Of a stretch of 64,000 bases of DNA, positions 16,798 to 26,406 are shown in pieces. The DNA comes from Marinomonas ostreistagni (GTDB lineage Bacteria; Pseudomonadota; Gammaproteobacteria; Pseudomonadales; Marinomonadaceae): assembly GCF_016461785.1 (NCBI RefSeq), contig NZ_JAEMUH010000003.1:186001-250000 (forward strand). The letters are read 5' to 3'. The notes beneath the pieces were generated by a model. It searched no databases and was not told the origin of the DNA. It was given only the letters and a program-made list of their open reading frames with translations. Each line of letters starts with the position of its first letter. The stretch's first letter is position 1. The translations under genes were made by a program, and so were the position numbers.

Positions 16798-18195
16798 CTA
16801 TAGATTTTCTTCTGCAAACTCAGCTAGACGGCTTCGTTCGATGCCATTTACATGCATGATACTGGTGTATTTAAAGGCCTTACAACGCTCAACCAAATAG
16901 GTCAAACCTGAAGTAAGGGGAGTGATGTATTTGTTGTCAATTTGAGCAAGGTTGCCTAAAACAATGATTTTCGAGTTCACTCCCACACGAGTGACGATGG
17001 ATTTCAACTGAAACTGTGTTAAGCCTTGTGCCTCATCGACAATGATTAACGCGTTATTGAATGAACGGCCACGCATAAAGTTTAGAGATTTGAACTGGAT
17101 ATTGGCTTTTTGTTTAACGTAATCAATGCTGCTGACGGCGTGCTCATCGCTACCGTGCAGGATTTCAAGGTTATCGTCAAAAGCTGCCAGCCAGGGTGCC
17201 ATTTTCTCTTCCTCGGTTCCGGGTAAGAAACCAATGTCTTCGGCTAAAGGTGGTGTAGAGCGCGCGACGATAATTTTATTAAAGCGTTTTTCTTCCATCG
17301 TCACATGAAGTCCGTAGGCAAGCGCTAATAAAGTCTTACCTGAGCCTGCAGGCCCAGTCATAATCATCATGTCACTGTTGTCGTGACGCAGAAGATAAAA
17401 CGCCATGGCTTGTTCCAAGTTGCGCGGAGTGATGCCCCAGAAAGACTGGTGCATTAAGCTTGAGCGATTGATATCGAGTAAGTACACATGGTTCTCATCA
17501 ATATTCACTACAAAACCACTGAACTCATCTTCGTCTATCACGAACATATTTAAATAAAGTTCTTCTGGAAGCTCTGCTTTGGAAATCTTATGGACCGTAT
17601 GAACTCCGTGGGTTTCTGTAGAGACATTGGAAATATTATCCCAGAAATGTCCTTCGACACTGACGTAACCTTTGTTCAGTAGATCAACGTCGTCTAGCAC
17701 TTTGTCTTTGCGGTAATCTTCAACGCGCTCTAATCCTGAGCCCTTGGCTTTGATGCGCATGTTGATGTCTTTGGTAACAAGGCAAGCACTGGCTCTAGGG
17801 TTGGTGGCTTGAAGGCTTAGTGCAACGTTAATAATACGATTGTCGTTGGCGTGATTATGATTGCCATTTAAGAAGGGGACATTGTCCAATTGCGTGATTT
17901 GTTGGTCTGGATAAATGGCCAGAGTGCCATTGCCTTTACTGATTTGTCCGCAATCTGGCGAATGTATTGGAACGCCATTTTGCAATTCTTTTGGGCTGGC
18001 ATCCCCGACGATTTTATCAATGATGTTGATGGCTAGGCGTGCTTCTCGGCTGACGTCTTTATCTCTGCGATCCTTTATCTCGTCCAACTCTTCGAGCACC
18101 GTCATCGGGATGACGACTTTGTGTTCCGCAAAGGCGTAAATGGCCATTGGGTCATGAAGTAAAACGTTGGTATCTAACACATAGATCTTTTCCAT
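16798..18195 (-). CDS. PIN domain-PhoH ATPase fusion (YlaK/PhoH2 type)
   Basis: 465 residues. The N-terminal PIN nuclease domain begins YVLDTNVLLHDP (acidic Asp6) and has further acids in TVLEELDEIKDRRD and ACLVTKDINMRIKA. The C-terminal PhoH domain has Walker A MTGPAGSGKTLLAL and Walker B NALIIVDEAQGL. The family couples an NTP-driven helicase-like module to an RNase domain and is thought to act on RNA. Met at 18195 is used because it begins the PIN motif, with GAGGAG upstream. It is convergent with the protease gene and monocistronic; no antitoxin-like small gene precedes it. Confidence 0.92.
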   Translation of the reverse strand: MEKIYVLDTNVLLHDPMAIYAFAEHKVVIPMTVLEELDEIKDRRDKDVSREARLAINIIDKIVGDASPKELQNGVPIHSPDCGQISKGNGTLAIYPDQQITQLDNVPFLNGNHNHANDNRIINVALSLQATNPRASACLVTKDINMRIKAKGSGLERVEDYRKDKVLDDVDLLNKGYVSVEGHFWDNISNVSTETHGVHTVHKISKAELPEELYLNMFVIDEDEFSGFVVNIDENHVYLLDINRSSLMHQSFWGITPRNLEQAMAFYLLRHDNSDMMIMTGPAGSGKTLLALAYGLHVTMEEKRFNKIIVARSTPPLAEDIGFLPGTEEEKMAPWLAAFDDNLEILHGSDEHAVSSIDYVKQKANIQFKSLNFMRGRSFNNALIIVDEAQGLTQFQLKSIVTRVGVNSKIIVLGNLAQIDNKYITPLTSGLTYLVERCKAFKYTSIMHVNGIERSRLAEFAEENL

Positions 18196-18352
18196 AGTAC
18201 TTCTCTCCTCTATATAGAGATAAAAATCCATTCACTGTGTACTTATATTCTTTTCAGGAAGTGCCTCCGTTTCAATTGAGAGTATTTTGAGTGTATGACA
18301 AAAATGCGACAAGCGCTAAGCATCATCAAAAATTTATACCAAATGATGGCCA

Positions 18353-18390
18353 ATAAAAAAGCCCCAATCGCAATACCGATTGGGGCTTTT
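18353..18390 (-). terminator. terminator of the rpsU-yqeY-dnaG-rpoD operon
   Basis: A perfect 12-bp stem AAGCCCCAATCG / CGATTGGGGCTT (18359-18370 with 18377-18388) is followed by T residues on the leftward strand. It lies 26 bases after the rpoD stop codon. Confidence 0.92.
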
Positions 18391-18415
18391 AATTTGCTTT
18401 TTGCGAGAGAAAAAA

Positions 18416-20257
18416 TTACTCGTCTAGGAAGCTACGTAGATGCTCAGAGCGACTTGGGTGACGTAGCTTACGCAGAGCCTTAGCCTCGATCTGACGAATA
18501 CGCTCACGAGTTACGTCGAACTGCTTACCCACTTCTTCTAGAGTGTGGTCAGTGTTCATGTCGATACCGAAACGCATGCGCAGTACTTTGGCTTCACGAG
18601 CGGTTAGACCTGCAAGAACCATAGTCGTTGATTCTTTAAGGCCTTCGATGGTTGCGGTATCGCTTGGTGATACTGCGCCATCGTCCTCGATGAAATCACC
18701 TAGGTGCGAATCTTCATCATCGCCGATTGGTGTTTCCATTGAGATCGGCTCTTTAGCGATCTTCAGTACTTTACGGATCTTGTCTTCTGGCATGTCCATA
18801 CGCACAGCCAACTCTTCTGGCGTCGCTTCACGACCCATTTCCTGAAGCATTTGACGAGAGATACGGTTCAACTTGTTGATCGTCTCAATCATATGCACAG
18901 GAATACGAATGGTACGTGCTTGGTCAGCAATCGAACGCGTGATGGCCTGACGGATCCACCAAGTTGCGTATGTCGAGAACTTGTAACCACGACGGTATTC
19001 GAACTTATCTACCGCTTTCATCAGACCGATGTTACCTTCTTGGATCAAGTCCAAGAACTGTAGACCACGGTTGGTGTACTTCTTAGCGATCGAGATAACC
19101 AGACGTAAGTTTGCTTCAACCATTTCTTTCTTAGCACGACGAGCACGTGTCTCACCGATAGAAATACGACGGTTGATTTCTTTCAATTCAGCCACTGATA
19201 AGCCAGTGTCTTTTTCGATGCCGCGTAATTTACGCTGGCAACGCATAAATTCTGCTTCGTTTTCACGAAGGCCATCAGCGTATGATGCACCTGAATCAAT
19301 GCACTCTTGAATCCAGTTAGGGTTCGTTTCATTGTTAGGGAAACGCTTCAAGAATTCTGTACGAGGCATCATCGCTTTGCGCACACAAAGTTGCATGATC
19401 AAACGCTCTTGCTCACGCAGTTTGTCCATGCGAGAACGGATACGATCGATTAGATCATCAAACAATTTTGGCGCTAGCTTGATCGGTGCAAACATGACGC
19501 TTAGCTCTTCTTGCTTAGCCGCCACTTCTGGCGTACCGCGCTCATGTTGCTCAAGCAGAACTAGAAGTTCTTTGTATACACGACGGATTTCACCAAAACG
19601 TAATGCAGTTTCCTCTGGATCAGGACCGCTTTCTGTTTCGCTTTCATCGTCATCGCTGTCGTCATCGTCATCAGAGTCGTCATCGCTGTCTTCTTCGACT
19701 TCTTCTTCAACGCTTTCTTCAAGCTCTTCGAAGACTGGCTCTTCGCCATCGCCATCGATAAAGCCGCTGAAGATGTCGCTCAAGCGACCTTCTTCTTCCA
19801 ACGTTCTGTCGTAAGTGTCGAGTAGTAGGTCTACCGCACCAGGGAAGTACGACAATGCCGCCATCACTTCACGAGTACCTTCTTCGATACGCTTCGCGAT
19901 AGCGATCTCTCCAGCACGAGTAAGCAGTTCAACGGTACCCATTTCACGCATGTACATTCGTACAGGGTCGGTGGTGCGGGTCACATCACCTTCTACTGCG
20001 GCCAGTGCCGCGGCTGCTTCTTCAGCAGCATCATCATCTGTTGAATCACCTTCTTCCATCAGAAGGCTTTCTTTATCAGGCGCGTATTCAGAAACCACGA
20101 TGCCCATGTCATTAATCATGGCAATGATTTCTTCAACCTGCTCTGGGTCAGAAAGGTCATCAGGTAGGTGGTCATTAACTTCAGCGAAAGTTAAATAACC
20201 TTGTTCTTTACCTTTGGCGATCAGCTCTTTAAGACGTGACTGTTGAGTGTCTGGCAT
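18416..20257 (-). CDS. rpoD: primary sigma factor RpoD (sigma-70)
   Basis: 613 residues. Region 1.1 is at the N-terminus, region 1.2 contains [20 protein letters not shown], regions 2.3-2.4 contain [20 protein letters not shown], and the region 4.2 helix-turn-helix is [20 protein letters not shown] with C-terminal [14 protein letters not shown]. The non-conserved region holds a strongly acidic tract at about residues 168-215 made mostly of Asp, Glu and Ser. It binds core RNA polymerase and recognises -10/-35 promoters. It is the last gene of the macromolecular synthesis operon, 113 bases after dnaG. Confidence 0.98.
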   Translation of the reverse strand: MPDTQQSRLKELIAKGKEQGYLTFAEVNDHLPDDLSDPEQVEEIIAMINDMGIVVSEYAPDKESLLMEEGDSTDDDAAEEAAAALAAVEGDVTRTTDPVRMYMREMGTVELLTRAGEIAIAKRIEEGTREVMAALSYFPGAVDLLLDTYDRTLEEEGRLSDIFSGFIDGDGEEPVFEELEESVEEEVEEDSDDDSDDDDDSDDDESETESGPDPEETALRFGEIRRVYKELLVLLEQHERGTPEVAAKQEELSVMFAPIKLAPKLFDDLIDRIRSRMDKLREQERLIMQLCVRKAMMPRTEFLKRFPNNETNPNWIQECIDSGASYADGLRENEAEFMRCQRKLRGIEKDTGLSVAELKEINRRISIGETRARRAKKEMVEANLRLVISIAKKYTNRGLQFLDLIQEGNIGLMKAVDKFEYRRGYKFSTYATWWIRQAITRSIADQARTIRIPVHMIETINKLNRISRQMLQEMGREATPEELAVRMDMPEDKIRKVLKIAKEPISMETPIGDDEDSHLGDFIEDDGAVSPSDTATIEGLKESTTMVLAGLTAREAKVLRMRFGIDMNTDHTLEEVGKQFDVTRERIRQIEAKALRKLRHPSRSEHLRSFLDE

Positions 20258-20370
20258 TCGACAACCTATCGTTTAGAAATTCGTTTGGGAGTTTAGCAAG
20301 CCGCGTATTATAACAAAAAACTTCGTTTTTATCCAGATATTCTGTTGGCTATTGGGCAATAATTAGTCAA

Positions 20371-22398
20371 TTATTTTGACTTCTTCTTGCGCAACTGATC
20401 CATTAGAGCGCGGAGTTCTTGCTGTGTTTCAGGATTCTTTATGGCGTCATTACCACGGCTTTTCAACCGTTGGATGCTAGAATTTAATCCTAAGGCCTCA
20501 GATTGAAGTGTAATCCAATCCTCAACCTCTTGTTTGGCGTTGGTGATTTTTTGCTTCGTCGTGGCATCAGGGTGATTCAATAGAGCATAGACAGTTTCAA
20601 GTAAAGCCTGATTTTTCTCTTGAACAAGGAAGTGTCCAGTATTGTGGCTAGGGTGTTTAGAGAAATAACGCCAAACACGACTAAAGGCTTGACGATCCGG
20701 CGTGTCACCTGACAACAGTGGATCAGGAACATCCACTTCTTGAGCAATGGCTGGATGCATCAGTATACATAACGTGGCATGAGCAATCCGTTCTAATTTA
20801 GGTTGCATAGAGAGGGGGGCGAAGGTCTCTTGGTCTTGCCACTTACCCTTTCCTTTCCATTGGCCTTGCCCCTTCTTGCCCTTAAAGCCTTTATTGTTAA
20901 AGCCTGGCTTTTTTGACTGCGTTGTTTGAGCAGGTACCATTTGGCCATCATCAGGGTAAGGTTGGTAGCCTGCATCATCGTAGCCTTGCGGTGCATAGCC
21001 ATCGTCCATTTGATTATAGCCATAATCATCGTAATGATTGTTGTCAGGCGTTTGCGGCGCGTATTGATTCGACTGTGAATGGTCGTATTGCTTTGGAACA
21101 GGGGCTGCTGCAGCTAATGTATCTGAGCTTAGACCAGACTGCTCTGATAACTGCTTTATTAGTAATGAACGTAAGGTTGCTTCCGCTGGAATGCTTTGAA
21201 TAAGTGACATTGCATTCTGGGTAAACTGTGCTTCGCCTTCTTCATCGGCCAAGGTCACTAAAGAACGTGCATGTTCAAATAACACGTGCGCTAGGGAAGA
21301 GGAATCTTCTAATAGATTCTGGAAGCCTTCGGCGCCTTCTTTACGAACCAGTGAGTCGGGATCCTCTCCTTCTGGTAAAAATAAGAAACGCACCTGTTTG
21401 CCATTCTGGATAACTGGAAGAGTCGCTTCTAATCCGCGAATGGCGGCCGCGCGACCGGCTTTGTCCCCATCAAAGCAGAGTGTGACTTTATCTACCAGTT
21501 TGAACAGCTTTTTGAAGTGTTGGCTGTTCACCGAAGTGCCAAGAGTCGCCACCGCATTGGTGATACCGTACTGTGCCAGTACGATAACATCCATGTAGCC
21601 TTCGACAACGATGATATGGTCTAGCGTTGTGGTATTTTGCTTGGCTTCATAAAGACCATAGAGCTCAAGGTTTTTATGGAAAACAGGGGTTTCTGGAGAG
21701 TTTAAGTACTTCGGCTTTTCATCGCCAAAAGCACGCCCACCAAAGGCGATGACGCGACCGCGAGTGTCGCGAATAGGGAACATAATACGATCACGAAAAC
21801 GATCGTAGTAATGTCCTGCCTGCTCTTTCTTTTCGATCAGCATACCGCCTTGTAGTAGCTGCTCTTGTTGCTCGGCACGTGTGCCCAGCTTTTTCAATAA
21901 ATTGTCCCAGCCAGGTGGTGCAAAACCAAGGCCGTAAACTTTGGCAATTTGTCCGGTTAAGCCACGATCATTGGCTAAGTAGTGGCGTGCTTTGTCCTTG
22001 TGAGGGCTTTGGGTGAGTTGCTCTTGGAAGTAAGTTGCGCACTCACTTAAACGCTTGAGTAATTCACTGTTTTGCTCATAACGGTCTGGAACGCCTTGTT
22101 CACGTGGTACTTCCATACCTGCGTCTTTGGCCAGTACTTCAATCGCTTCAACGAAGTCTAGGTGGTCATGTTCCATGACAAAGGAGATGGCATTGCCGCC
22201 CGCACCACAACCAAAGCAATAGTAAAACTGCTTATTAGGATTAAGACTAAAAGAAGGAGATTTTTCGTTATGAAACGGACAAAGAGCAGAGTAGTTTTGG
22301 CCGGTCTTTTTTAAGGTGATGCGAGACGCAACCACATCAGTGATATCGGTACGAGCCAGTAGCTCATCAATAAATTGATCTGGAATACGTCCCGCCAT
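20371..22398 (-). CDS. dnaG: DNA primase
   Basis: 675 residues, longer than the 581 of E. coli. The CHC2 zinc finger uses Cys40, His43, Cys61 and Cys64. The TOPRIM core has Glu265 (VVEGYMDV) and the DGD motif at 309-311. A C-terminal DnaB-binding domain covers about 530-675. The extra length is a low-complexity linker at about 432-525, first rich in Tyr, Asp, Gln and Asn, then in Lys and Gly. It makes RNA primers at the replication fork with DnaB helicase. It starts 10 bases after yqeY. Confidence 0.98.
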   Translation of the reverse strand: MAGRIPDQFIDELLARTDITDVVASRITLKKTGQNYSALCPFHNEKSPSFSLNPNKQFYYCFGCGAGGNAISFVMEHDHLDFVEAIEVLAKDAGMEVPREQGVPDRYEQNSELLKRLSECATYFQEQLTQSPHKDKARHYLANDRGLTGQIAKVYGLGFAPPGWDNLLKKLGTRAEQQEQLLQGGMLIEKKEQAGHYYDRFRDRIMFPIRDTRGRVIAFGGRAFGDEKPKYLNSPETPVFHKNLELYGLYEAKQNTTTLDHIIVVEGYMDVIVLAQYGITNAVATLGTSVNSQHFKKLFKLVDKVTLCFDGDKAGRAAAIRGLEATLPVIQNGKQVRFLFLPEGEDPDSLVRKEGAEGFQNLLEDSSSLAHVLFEHARSLVTLADEEGEAQFTQNAMSLIQSIPAEATLRSLLIKQLSEQSGLSSDTLAAAAPVPKQYDHSQSNQYAPQTPDNNHYDDYGYNQMDDGYAPQGYDDAGYQPYPDDGQMVPAQTTQSKKPGFNNKGFKGKKGQGQWKGKGKWQDQETFAPLSMQPKLERIAHATLCILMHPAIAQEVDVPDPLLSGDTPDRQAFSRVWRYFSKHPSHNTGHFLVQEKNQALLETVYALLNHPDATTKQKITNAKQEVEDWITLQSEALGLNSSIQRLKSRGNDAIKNPETQQELRALMDQLRKKKSK

Positions 22399-22408
22399 AG
22401 TCTTGCTA

Positions 22409-22855
22409 TTAGCCTAGTAATGCTTTTACTTGTTTGCTAACAACCGACATATCGCCACGGCCTTGAACTTGTGGTTTAACAATGGCCATCACTGCACCCA
22501 TTTGTTGCATGCTGGTTGCACCTGTTTCAGCAATGGCTGCTTTGACGATATCAGTCACTTCTTCCTCGGTAAGTTGCTGCGGTAAGAATTCTGCAATAAC
22601 GTCCATCTCTTTCTTTTCGATTTCCGCTAGGTCTTCACGACCACCGTCAGTGAACTGTTGGAAAGAGTCTTTACGCTGTTTCACCATCTTATCCAGAATT
22701 GCCAATACGCGATCATCTTCCACTTCGATACGTTCATCAACTTCTACACGTTTGATTTCAGCTTGGATAGAACGAATGATGGTAACGCGCTCTTTTTCTT
22801 TAGCACGCATTGATGTTTTAAGAGTATCGGAGATCAATTTTTTCAATTCTGACAT
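22409..22855 (-). CDS. yqeY: YqeY/GatB-like domain protein
   Basis: 148 residues, almost entirely helical, with the YqeY pattern: SDTLKTSMRAKEKERVTIIR at the N-terminus, then LPQQLTEEEV and a C-terminal MGAVMAIVKPQVQGRGDMS tail domain. It resembles the tail domain of the GatB amidotransferase subunit, which contacts tRNA; its own role is unsettled. Its place between rpsU and dnaG is the usual one in pseudomonad-like gammaproteobacteria. An internal terminator separates it from rpsU. Confidence 0.95.
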   Translation of the reverse strand: MSELKKLISDTLKTSMRAKEKERVTIIRSIQAEIKRVEVDERIEVEDDRVLAILDKMVKQRKDSFQQFTDGGREDLAEIEKKEMDVIAEFLPQQLTEEEVTDIVKAAIAETGATSMQQMGAVMAIVKPQVQGRGDMSVVSKQVKALLG

Positions 22856-22895
22856 GGTTGTCTTCCTCAGGAATGGGCAATCGTGTTATTGAAAC

Positions 22896-22930
22896 AAAAA
22901 AAATCGGCTAGTTATAGAACTAGCCGATTT
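22896..22930 (-). terminator. internal terminator/attenuator between rpsU and yqeY
   Basis: A perfect 13-bp stem AAATCGGCTAGTT / AACTAGCCGATTT (22918-22930 with 22901-22913) with a 4-base loop is followed by T residues on the leftward strand. It would let ribosomal protein S21 be made in excess of the downstream replication and transcription proteins, as known for the E. coli rpsU-dnaG junction. Confidence 0.92.
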
Positions 22931-22996
22931 CTTATCGTAAAGCTTTTCAACTCTACTGCAATCGGTATTGCTTAAAATTAAGCAATGAGTAATTGC

Positions 22997-23212
22997 TTAG
23001 TATAGGCGTTGGAATTTCTTCTGTTCGCGAGATACTTTCTTAGCGTGACGCTTAACAGCTGCAGCTGCTGCACGCTTACGTAGAGTAGTTGGTTTTTCGT
23101 AGCACTCACGGCGACGAACTTCAGCTAGGATACCTGCTTTTTCGCAAGAACGCTTGAAGCGACGTAGTGCAATGTCAAATGGTTCGTTATCTTTAACTTT
23201 AACTGCTGGCAT
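22997..23212 (-). CDS. rpsU: 30S ribosomal protein S21
   Basis: 71 residues, exact family length, beginning [20 protein letters not shown] and ending in a basic tail with [17 protein letters not shown]21 sits on the small subunit platform near the mRNA exit and helps translation initiation. It is the first gene of the macromolecular synthesis operon and diverges from tsaD, the conserved arrangement in gammaproteobacteria. Confidence 0.98.
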   Translation of the reverse strand: MPAVKVKDNEPFDIALRRFKRSCEKAGILAEVRRRECYEKPTTLRKRAAAAAVKRHAKKVSREQKKFQRLY

Positions 23213-23596
23213 ATCTATTTACCTATAAAAAATTTAGTCGTTTGTATACACAAAACGGCGCGAATCATACCGATTTTTCAACATAAAATAAAATGGTACG
23301 AGCCGTAATGTGCGGCTTTCACAGTGTGTGTACCCAAATGTTGTACAAAAATTCTCTTTGGGTGCCCCTAAACTTAGTGATCCCTAGCTCTAATTATAGA
23401 GTCTTAGTAGGGAGAGGGACGGGAAAAAATCACCTGCCTTTTAATTAAACGATCAAATCGGGGCGTATTGTACAGGAATCATCCTGTCTTTGTCTAATGC
23501 TTTCCTTACTTGCTCAGTTATCTGCATCAATACTCTCTACGTTGTCTAAGCAGTTTGGGTTACAATGACGCCATTAGCGAACAGCGTAGGAATACC
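23213..23596. promoter_or_regulatory. divergent intergenic region between rpsU and tsaD
   Basis: This 384-base gap must hold the promoters for rpsU (leftward) and tsaD (rightward). The only structure found is a short hairpin AGCCG / CGGCT at 23301-23317. No open frame resembling a gene, no RNA gene and no clear -35/-10 pair could be assigned by eye. Confidence 0.5.
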
Positions 23597-24637
23597 ATGA
23601 AAGTTTTAGGCTTAGAGACTTCTTGTGATGAGACTGGTATCGCCATTTACGATACCGAAAAAGGTCTATTGACACATAAGATCTACACTCAAATTGCACA
23701 ACATGCAGAATATGGCGGTGTGGTGCCGGAATTGGCATCGCGTGACCACGTGCGTAAAACCTTACCTTTAATCGACGAAGTGTTGGCGGATGCTAACCTG
23801 AAAAAGTCGGATCTGGATGCAGTGGCTTATACCTCAGGCCCAGGCCTGGTTGGAGCATTGATGGCGGGGGCGACCATCGGCCGTTCTATGGCGTATTCCT
23901 TAGGCATTCCTGCTTTAGGTGTTCACCATATGGAAGGTCACTTGTTGGCGCCGATGTTGGAAGAAAAACAGCCAAAAATGCCGTTTATTGCTTTGTTGGT
24001 GTCAGGTGGTCATACACAACTAGTGCGTGTTGATTCGATTGGCCAATACAAGCTTTTGGGACAGTCTCTAGACGATGCAGCTGGTGAAGCGTTCGATAAA
24101 GCCGCGAAGATGATTGGTTTGCCGTATCCTGGAGGCCCTTACATTGCGAAGCTGGCTCAGACTGGCAACCCTGATGCGGGGATTAAGTTTCCACGTCCGA
24201 TGACAGACCGTCCGGGGTTAGATTTTAGCTTTAGTGGCTTGAAAACAGCGTTTCTAACGGCTGTGCACGATGCGTTGGATCGTGATGGTTTCAATGATCA
24301 ATTCCAAGCGGATATTGCTTTGGCATTTGAGCAAGCCATCGTTGATACTTTAGTGATCAAATGTCGTCGAGCGCTTGAACAAGAAGGCCTGACGCAACTC
24401 ATTATTGCTGGTGGTGTAAGCGCGAATAAGCGATTGCAAAGTCAGTTGGAAACTCAATTGTCGAAAATTAACTCAAGTGTTTTTTATGCTCGTCCTGAAT
24501 TTTGTACCGATAACGGTGCCATGATTGCTTATGCCGGAGCTCAGCGATTGTTGGCAGGGCAGAGCTCCCCATTGAATTTATCGATTCGCGCTCGCTGGCC
24601 ATTGTCAGATTTGCCGGATATTAGTGAGGAGGTCTAA
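23597..24637 (+). CDS. tsaD: tRNA N6-threonylcarbamoyladenosine transferase subunit TsaD
   Basis: 346 residues from the ATG at 23597, which starts the invariant [14 protein letters not shown]; the longer reading adds 29 unrelated residues. ASKHA-fold markers include [12 protein letters not shown], the metal-binding HMEGH (His111, His115), [12 protein letters not shown], and [10 protein letters not shown]. With TsaB and TsaE it transfers the threonylcarbamoyl group from TC-AMP to A37 of ANN-decoding tRNAs. It forms an operon with folB two bases downstream. Confidence 0.98.
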   Translation: MKVLGLETSCDETGIAIYDTEKGLLTHKIYTQIAQHAEYGGVVPELASRDHVRKTLPLIDEVLADANLKKSDLDAVAYTSGPGLVGALMAGATIGRSMAYSLGIPALGVHHMEGHLLAPMLEEKQPKMPFIALLVSGGHTQLVRVDSIGQYKLLGQSLDDAAGEAFDKAAKMIGLPYPGGPYIAKLAQTGNPDAGIKFPRPMTDRPGLDFSFSGLKTAFLTAVHDALDRDGFNDQFQADIALAFEQAIVDTLVIKCRRALEQEGLTQLIIAGGVSANKRLQSQLETQLSKINSSVFYARPEFCTDNGAMIAYAGAQRLLAGQSSPLNLSIRARWPLSDLPDISEEV

Positions 24638-24639
24638 TC

Positions 24640-24993
24640 ATGCAAGACATCGTGTTTATTGAAGGCCTGCATACCAAGGCGGTCATCGGTGTGTACGATT
24701 GGGAAAAAGTGATCTGGCAAGATTTAGTATTTGATGTGGAGATGGAGCATGACAATCGTGTGCCCGCAGCCAATGACGATATTAATAAAACATTGGATTA
24801 TGAAGCGATTTCAAATGCCATCACTGGCTTTTGTAAAGAGCACCAATTTGAGTTGATTGAAACGTTAGCTGAACGCTTGTGTGCGGTTCTGATTGATCGC
24901 TTTGGTCTTACCTCAATCACTATGACATTGCGCAAACCTGGCGCAGTGCCTGCTGCCCGCGCCGTTGGTGTGAAGATTCGCCGTAGCGCCTAG
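24640..24993 (+). CDS. folB: dihydroneopterin aldolase
   Basis: 117 residues, the family length. N-terminal FIEGLHTKAVIGVYDWEK contains the pterin-pocket glutamate, LDYEAISNAI is the central helix and TMTLRKPGAVP carries the catalytic lysine. FolB converts 7,8-dihydroneopterin to 6-hydroxymethyl-dihydropterin and glycolaldehyde in folate synthesis. It follows tsaD by two bases and is convergent, with zero spacing, with cca. Confidence 0.96.
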   Translation: MQDIVFIEGLHTKAVIGVYDWEKVIWQDLVFDVEMEHDNRVPAANDDINKTLDYEAISNAITGFCKEHQFELIETLAERLCAVLIDRFGLTSITMTLRKPGAVPAARAVGVKIRRSA

Positions 24994-26079
24994 CTAGACT
25001 TTTAACAGGAGCGGATTGTTAAGCTTTTCAAGGGCTTCAATCCGTGCTTGTTTTAACGCTTGTCCCAATTCTGCCCCAGAAAATCCCTGCTTAATTAAAG
25101 TTTGAGCATTCACCTTCGCAATGCTGGCGCGAAGGGCTAGCCAATGTTTTGCTTCCGTTCCGGTCAAATGGGACAAAATGCTGATCAGCTTCTCAAATGG
25201 CTGCGGTTTCTTGATCGCAGCAATACTGCTTAACCAAGCTTCCCAAGTCATGCCATCCAATGGCAATGTATAGGTTTCAATAAACAACCGGATTTGTTCG
25301 CTGAACCAGCAGAATTGATTGGGAGCACGTAAATAGGCATTAAGCTCGGTCAGCGCCGCGACAGGTGTCTCTGCGGTGATTAAGCTCCAGCGAGCATGCT
25401 TGTCCCATTCCTTTGCCAGTTGCTGCGTATGGTATGCCAGTTTCGGGAAGAGGTGTTCCAAGGCACCCACTTCTTGCAAAACGTCAAAGTATACATGGGC
25501 ATAGTCACTTTGCAGGGCATTTTCGGTTTCACGCCAAACACGCTCTGGCGTCAAACTGTTCAACTCACCTGACTTTGCGATGGCAGCCATCAGAGCCTTG
25601 GTTTCTGGCGCAATGTGAAAGCCAAAACTCGCGAAGCGCGCCATAAATCGTGCCACGCGCAGCACTCGAAGTGGGTCTTCAATGAAGGCATCCGATACAT
25701 GACGTAGCACCCGTTTTTCGAGGTCTTGTTGACCATGAAAAGGGTCAATTAAGACACCATCATCTGCTTTGGCAATGGCGTTGATGGTTAGATCTCGGCG
25801 CTCGAGGTCTTCTTCCAAGCGAATGTCGGGGGCAAAGTCGCAAACAAAACCTGTGTAGCCAATGCCTTGTTTACGTTCTTTACGAGCTAGTGCGTATTCT
25901 TCTTTGGTTTTAGGATGTAGAAAAACTGGAAACTGCTTACCAACTTGTTGGAAGCCTTGCTGCAACATATGGTCTGGGGTAGTGCCCGTCACGACCCAGT
26001 CCTTGTCTTTTACTGGCAAGCCAAGTAACTCGTCTCGAACTGCGCCACCAACGAGGTAGACCGTTGCTTCTGACAGCAT
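24994..26079 (-). CDS. cca: CCA-adding tRNA nucleotidyltransferase (no HD domain)
   Basis: 361 residues. Class II nucleotidyltransferase core: [12 protein letters not shown] (Gly11-Gly12), metal aspartates Asp25 and Asp27 in [15 protein letters not shown], and [16 protein letters not shown]. It adds or repairs the 3' CCA of tRNA. The E. coli type is about 412 residues with a C-terminal HD phosphohydrolase domain; here that domain is absent. The start at 26079 overlaps the glpE stop as TAATG, so translation is coupled. It is the last gene of the leftward lptD-to-cca operon. Confidence 0.96.
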   Translation of the reverse strand: MLSEATVYLVGGAVRDELLGLPVKDKDWVVTGTTPDHMLQQGFQQVGKQFPVFLHPKTKEEYALARKERKQGIGYTGFVCDFAPDIRLEEDLERRDLTINAIAKADDGVLIDPFHGQQDLEKRVLRHVSDAFIEDPLRVLRVARFMARFASFGFHIAPETKALMAAIAKSGELNSLTPERVWRETENALQSDYAHVYFDVLQEVGALEHLFPKLAYHTQQLAKEWDKHARWSLITAETPVAALTELNAYLRAPNQFCWFSEQIRLFIETYTLPLDGMTWEAWLSSIAAIKKPQPFEKLISILSHLTGTEAKHWLALRASIAKVNAQTLIKQGFSGAELGQALKQARIEALEKLNNPLLLKV

Positions 26080-26399
26080 TAACCTTGCTCGCACTGCTCA
26101 GGGAACATGGCGCTCCATTGGCTAAAGCCGCCATTTAATGAGTAGACTTCTTCGAAGCCTTGGCTGGCTAAAAATTCTGCAGCACCTTTGCTGCTGTTGC
26201 CGTGGTAGCAGCAGACAATCACAGCTTGGCTTTTATTGCTTTCCTCAATAAATGCCTGAACGTTATCGTTGTTCAGGTTGATGGCAGCGTTCATATGGCT
26301 GGTTTGAAAACTCACCGCATCGCGGATGTCGACGACGATGGCATTGTTTTCAAGTAGGGGAAGGGCATCATTGATATCGATACAAGAATAGGTGCTCAT
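26079..26399 (-). CDS. glpE: single-domain rhodanese (thiosulfate sulfurtransferase GlpE)
   Basis: 106 residues, one rhodanese domain. The active loop CCYHGNSS carries the catalytic cysteine in the GlpE pattern (CYHGxSS), within about residues 63-70. [20 protein letters not shown] is the typical substrate-side motif. GlpE moves sulfur from thiosulfate to cyanide, dithiols or thioredoxin. It lies between apaH and cca, as in Pseudomonas and relatives. Confidence 0.95.
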   Translation of the reverse strand: MSTYSCIDINDALPLLENNAIVVDIRDAVSFQTSHMNAAINLNNDNVQAFIEESNKSQAVIVCCYHGNSSKGAAEFLASQGFEEVYSLNGGFSQWSAMFPEQCEQG

Positions 26400-26406
26400 G
26401 GTTCTC

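Noticed and set aside
16798-18195. PIN-PhoH as a toxin-antitoxin system
   Set aside because: There is no small antitoxin-like gene upstream on the same strand; the preceding region is the rpoD terminator and a short spacer.
18295-18483. 62-residue rightward ORF across the rpoD terminator
   Set aside because: It reads through a terminator stem and into the antisense of rpoD; no gene features.
19332-19814. 160-residue rightward ORF rich in serine
   Set aside because: It is the antisense reading of the acidic Asp/Glu tract of rpoD; repeated GAT/GAA codons read backwards give Ser. No ribosome site and no family.
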